Part shown: positions 45,301 to 47,668 of the stretch, in pieces
Numbering within the stretch: position 1 is the stretch's first letter
How the letters are laid out: the number at the start of each line of letters is the position of its first letter
IMG/VR virus record: IMGVR_UViG_3300037157_000019
Coordinates: 1 to 47,668 of that record
Source: a virus
Direction: 5' to 3' (one strand)
DNA length: 47,668 nucleotides
Notes under the pieces: model-generated
What the model saw: the letters and a program-made list of their open reading frames with translations, nothing else
Database searches by the model: none
What the model was told of the DNA's origin: nothing
Program-made: the position numbers and the translations under genes

Positions 45301-47624
45301 TGTTCTTCCCATATACGGGGGGCGTCTCAGGTGCGACAGTGCCAACTTCGAGTTTTGCGAGTGCAACCGTCATCGGTACCGTGGTATTTGACGCCGGAAC
45401 TCTGCAGTGGATCTTCGTTGGCCAGAGTAGTGTAACTTCATCGGCGGTCGCAGGCACGATCACAGCCCTCGGTCCACAAGGGTTTGTGTATGGCATCGCG
45501 CTAGTCAACACGCTGGATAACACCGTGTCAAATCTCGGCCCGACGAACGAGATCAACGGAGTCGGAATCGAGATCGTCGGCGGCAAGATCGCCTTCGCTC
45601 CGGGTGCAGGACTTAACATTACCGCCATCGATCCTCAGGCAGATTACGTCGCCATCTTCCGTACGGTCGCGAACGGTTCGATTGAACTCCTCGTTCCGAG
45701 CAACGGGAACACGATCTACACCGTGCCCCTCGTGCAATATCTTCAGTATGGGTATATAGATAACACGCAAGATACGAGTCTGGATATCCTAGTGCAAGGC
45801 GCAACGGCCCAGCAGAATACGCCGCCTCTCCCTGGCGCAGCGAATCTTTCCTATTTCCTCAACAGGATCTGGTATAGCATCGGGAACACCGTGTACTACA
45901 CGACAGGACCCGCAGATCCTTCGGGCAACGGACTCAACGGTACCGCGCCGGGAAATACCGAGACGACACTATCCAGGGTGACCAAACTCGTGCCGAGTTC
46001 TATTGGCATGCTGGCCTTCACGCTGTCTGACGTATATGTAATACCCGTGAGCAACGGGACTATCCTGCCCGCGCAAGTATACGTCCCCGGCGTGGGTCTC
46101 AGCAGTTACAACGCGCTCGACGTGTGCGGAACGCTCATCGGGTTCTTCACAACAGACCATCAGTTCGTGGTGTTCACCCCGACGGTTGGTGTCGATCATA
46201 TCGGCAACCCGATTGCCAATCTTCTACGACTGGAGATCGACGAGCCCGGCATGGATTGGAATCCGGCCCTGGCTTACGTCTCGTGGTATGTGAACGGCGA
46301 AGATATGGGTTGGTTCCTCGCGGATGGATCGCAAGGATGGTTCAGGTTAGTCAGTACACCCGCGCCTGAAAAAGGTGAAGCCTGGAGTCCATTCGCGGAG
46401 ATCTTACCCCTTGGACAAGGCTGTGGCGCAATCAAAGCGGTTGAGGTCTATCCTGGAGACCACCGTCTCCTGATTGGCCCTTCTACGACAGGCCTGGCCC
46501 CTACCCCGAATCCATCACAACTCGGCAGTGCAGCGAACTACGCAATTCTGGCGGCTGCGGGTATTACGAACACAGGTTCGTCCGTCATTACGGGCGGGGA
46601 CGTCGGTTCGTATCCAACGACCAGCATCACGCCCGGGGCGTGGACACTCGTCGCTCCTTCGGTCGTAGACAACGCGGACGCGGCAGCGGCATTGACGGCG
46701 GCTCTCGCAGCGTACAATTACTATGCGGCCCTCACCCCGACTCTCTCGGGATTATCCGACCTAAGTACGGGCGGCAACGGCTCAACACCGTCGACCTATA
46801 CTCCAGGAGTCTACGTCGGGTCATCCAGCTTGACGATGCCTACGGGAATCATTCTGGACGCACAGGGAAACCCGAACGCGATCTTCGTGTTCATCTCAGG
46901 GTCCACGGTCAATCTCGCCAGCGGACAATCGGTAAGTCTGATCAACAACGCCCAGGCGGGTAACGTTTATTGGGTTGTCGGAAGCAGTTTCACTTCCGTC
47001 GCGACCAGCACGATGGTTGGTACCATTCTGGCGCATACGTCGATCACTCTCGGCGGGGGCGTCCTTGACGGGCGAGCACTCGCGGGTATCGGAGTCTCCA
47101 GCGGAGCCGTGACTATCTCGGCAGCGACATCGATTTACGTCGCAGGGGCAACACCCGCACCTATGGGCACGGGTAACATCTTGTATCGAGATCTAGACGC
47201 CTCGACCGATGGTGGCGACGGTGACTATGCGGGCGGATATCTTGTGAACGGCACGACCTATCCCGCGTACGGAGTATTCGGGTCATACGTCTGCGCCCAC
47301 CCGGGTCAAGTGGCGATGATCAGTTTCATAACGACCGACCAGGTCAACACAGGTTCGCCTTGCATCATTGGCGTGATCTTCGACGAAGCTTTGCCGTACT
47401 ATCAAGGCAGTTTCGACATCCTAAAGAACTGGGTGTCTGACCCTCCGAATCTACCCGAGTCGTCTTCTATCCTGGGACAGAGATTCTATATGTCCGAAAC
47501 AGGAGACGGGGAGACGGCGGCACTTTGTCGACATATGCAGGTCATGATCCAATGGCCAGCGGAAGCCGCTCTCAATGAATTACAGTCGTTCACTGTGTAT
47601 GGTAGTTTTGGACAAGAGTCATAA
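42315..47624 (+). CDS. Giant tail protein: tail tubular B-like head, C-terminal DUF3494 domain (1769 aa)
   Basis: The start is put at 42315 (MANALQSSGANPGKAVRFAP) after GAGGG; a longer in-frame start lies in the mini HNH gene. Residues 20-110 (YFSGINTNRSPLRDARSTRY, ALIDGQNLEVTNKLTLGRRP, GNPIYDT) match the podovirus tail tubular protein B/nozzle family. A long beta-rich middle follows, with more nozzle-like blocks late (LSYFLNRIWYSIGNTVYYTT and SIGMLAFTLSDVYVIPVSNG). About residues 1397-1612 form a DUF3494 ice-binding-like domain (YAILAAAGITNTGSSVITGG, TYTPGVYVGSSSLTM, ILDAQGNPNAIFVF, AGNVYWVVGSSFTS). A C-terminal domain of about 155 residues ends it. Typical nozzle proteins are near 800 residues, so this one is greatly extended. 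Confidence 0.8.
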   Translation: MANALQSSGANPGKAVRFAPIYTGRYFSGINTNRSPLRDARSTRYEEKFIGPTGDALIDGQNLEVTNKLTLGRRPGNPIYDTVNDWQNVLSFDDFRISKALPDIFGEITEQIDVMVSEGPGPSDYNYAPNASLSAINSSFQKQVGDPASAPAVWESASASAGQAYGVQVGNEWYFGNGVDNKKWLQSLFVRTASNNSQNLPVNTYPFMTTYYIDPNGNIEQLIGAVVQSTNQNSPATPNVANVYITHVAVADNVLTLTVSAAPYNAPGNPPIPVGTQYMIWSADNNPTTGQFGVLGKLAFLQGMTITTASLWSGTTITASIDEANLASTAVAVPDTAVLQIEQGGAASVNNTVLFGSTTPVWGTQVPSAADNFSGSITIDGQAIWVNRGETVENWGIAAPTISLATPGLITTFGAAAGNFQPGTFYAPASITQDSAGNLWLVTKPGINPGPGSTFPAVVTFAKKFDIYTVQFTATQGTVIFGIEAPGAALVDGDTFQVSRLRVLTPNDTALNTPPLILGTNLVFKVVSKTTGSVALGAAEFVTATCATLPIIAGTPVTGDAGYIWTLTQGGPHAPTVYPATPTAVEAQWTAIQTAASLVWQPNTHYYEDDILIQGGDYKMLYKGVQPFVHSLPPGGSAAGLHPTGGTDGSEPEGPWDAPVTPVTGYFFANNNVAHVATGNPSFGDAVGSWPYLGYTAPITPGGSPGPGGQVFPNTPSLFFETLAAQNQPTGPTNSSHLTYLTGQTGHLFFYYVGGNGYLNIEGSPGVLTPGGAVDSGQAADQQYGIATVANIYVPLAGVQITFNLTHNSGGFFGFVGATLSGPQVNLIDGITDGSVAYGIQIGGLVGTNTRVPSGTIDNSWNDAGVVTFGAPGNYIIEIDWTPPQNSDAYMIVSTGGSFVLAPVNTCQLLSVGQDLSWPSMSWNGFVSPPATGTATPPAGFNVSPFINEISWANPSVDQSNIYWWMDIGPTSNYANIPAGVPVTISGVGIVYNNSLFFPYTGGVSGATVPTSSFASATVIGTVVFDAGTLQWIFVGQSSVTSSAVAGTITALGPQGFVYGIALVNTLDNTVSNLGPTNEINGVGIEIVGGKIAFAPGAGLNITAIDPQADYVAIFRTVANGSIELLVPSNGNTIYTVPLVQYLQYGYIDNTQDTSLDILVQGATAQQNTPPLPGAANLSYFLNRIWYSIGNTVYYTTGPADPSGNGLNGTAPGNTETTLSRVTKLVPSSIGMLAFTLSDVYVIPVSNGTILPAQVYVPGVGLSSYNALDVCGTLIGFFTTDHQFVVFTPTVGVDHIGNPIANLLRLEIDEPGMDWNPALAYVSWYVNGEDMGWFLADGSQGWFRLVSTPAPEKGEAWSPFAEILPLGQGCGAIKAVEVYPGDHRLLIGPSTTGLAPTPNPSQLGSAANYAILAAAGITNTGSSVITGGDVGSYPTTSITPGAWTLVAPSVVDNADAAAALTAALAAYNYYAALTPTLSGLSDLSTGGNGSTPSTYTPGVYVGSSSLTMPTGIILDAQGNPNAIFVFISGSTVNLASGQSVSLINNAQAGNVYWVVGSSFTSVATSTMVGTILAHTSITLGGGVLDGRALAGIGVSSGAVTISAATSIYVAGATPAPMGTGNILYRDLDASTDGGDGDYAGGYLVNGTTYPAYGVFGSYVCAHPGQVAMISFITTDQVNTGSPCIIGVIFDEALPYYQGSFDILKNWVSDPPNLPESSSILGQRFYMSETGDGETAALCRHMQVMIQWPAEAALNELQSFTVYGSFGQES

Positions 47625-47653
47625 TACTGAAAACAAAGGACTTAAATAATCCA

Positions 47654-47659
47654 TTGACA
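47654..47659 (+). promoter_or_regulatory. Possible -35 box cut by the window end
   Basis: TTGACA lies 30 nt after the giant tail gene, in an AT-rich spacer; the -10 position is outside the window. It may start another promoter of the kind seen before the endonuclease genes. Confidence 0.3.
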
Positions 47660-47668
47660 TATCTTTAC

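Noticed and set aside
1-47668. Direct terminal repeats or a circular join
   Set aside because: The first and last bases share no repeat, and the left end is inside a gene, so the window ends are arbitrary.

Overview
The window is a 47.7 kb piece of a tailed double-stranded DNA phage genome (Caudoviricetes). It reads as a short-tailed (podovirus-like) phage: it has a large terminase, a portal, a scaffold-like protein, an N4-gp56-like major capsid protein, paired head-to-tail adaptor-like proteins and a giant protein whose N-terminus resembles tail tubular protein B. Strong Shine-Dalgarno sites, many ATGA start/stop overlaps and sigma70-type promoters point to a bacterial host. The host cannot be named from this sequence. 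There is no integrase, RNA polymerase, lysis gene or tRNA in view. The left end cuts through a gene and the right end stops just after the giant tail gene.

Layout. Bases 1-9616 are transcribed leftward. From right to left they hold an ssDNA-binding-like protein, a 240 bp array of inverted and direct repeats around an AT-rich core (candidate replication origin or operator), a primase-helicase, a T5orf172-type protein, a family A DNA polymerase, small unknown genes, a secreted repeat protein, a circularly permuted (two-piece) tmRNA gene, and a chain of tiny overlapping genes including a GNAT acetyltransferase. Divergent promoters lie at 9588-9658. Bases 9675-17053 run rightward: three tiny genes, a hairpin-rich stretch without genes, and a sugar cassette. 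The cassette has GT31-like glycosyltransferases, a frameshifted C-methyltransferase, UDP-galactopyranose mutase, an NAD-dependent epimerase and another glycosyltransferase. Bases 17074-24370 hold small virion-like proteins, a SprT-like protease, a dual-specificity phosphatase, a His-rich protein and the large terminase.

Bases 24371-47624 form the virion module, heavily colonised by mobile introns and homing-endonuclease-like genes (GIY-YIG, LAGLIDADG and several HNH/endonuclease VII types). The portal gene is split into three exons by two tiny ORF-less group I introns, leaving a 72 nt middle exon. The capsid gene carries a LAGLIDADG-bearing group I intron and also a 59 nt interruption, with a stop codon and 9 bp direct repeats, near its 5' end. 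Several free-standing endonuclease genes carry their own TTGACA-N17 promoters, mostly with an extended -10 TGn.

Two virion proteins, a decoration-like protein and the giant tail protein, carry a DUF3494 (ice-binding-like) beta-solenoid domain. A signal-peptide-bearing trypsin-like protease sits between the two adaptor paralogues. The most unusual items are the permuted tmRNA, the doubly split portal gene, the interrupted capsid gene, the ice-binding-like virion domains and the repeat array in the replication module.
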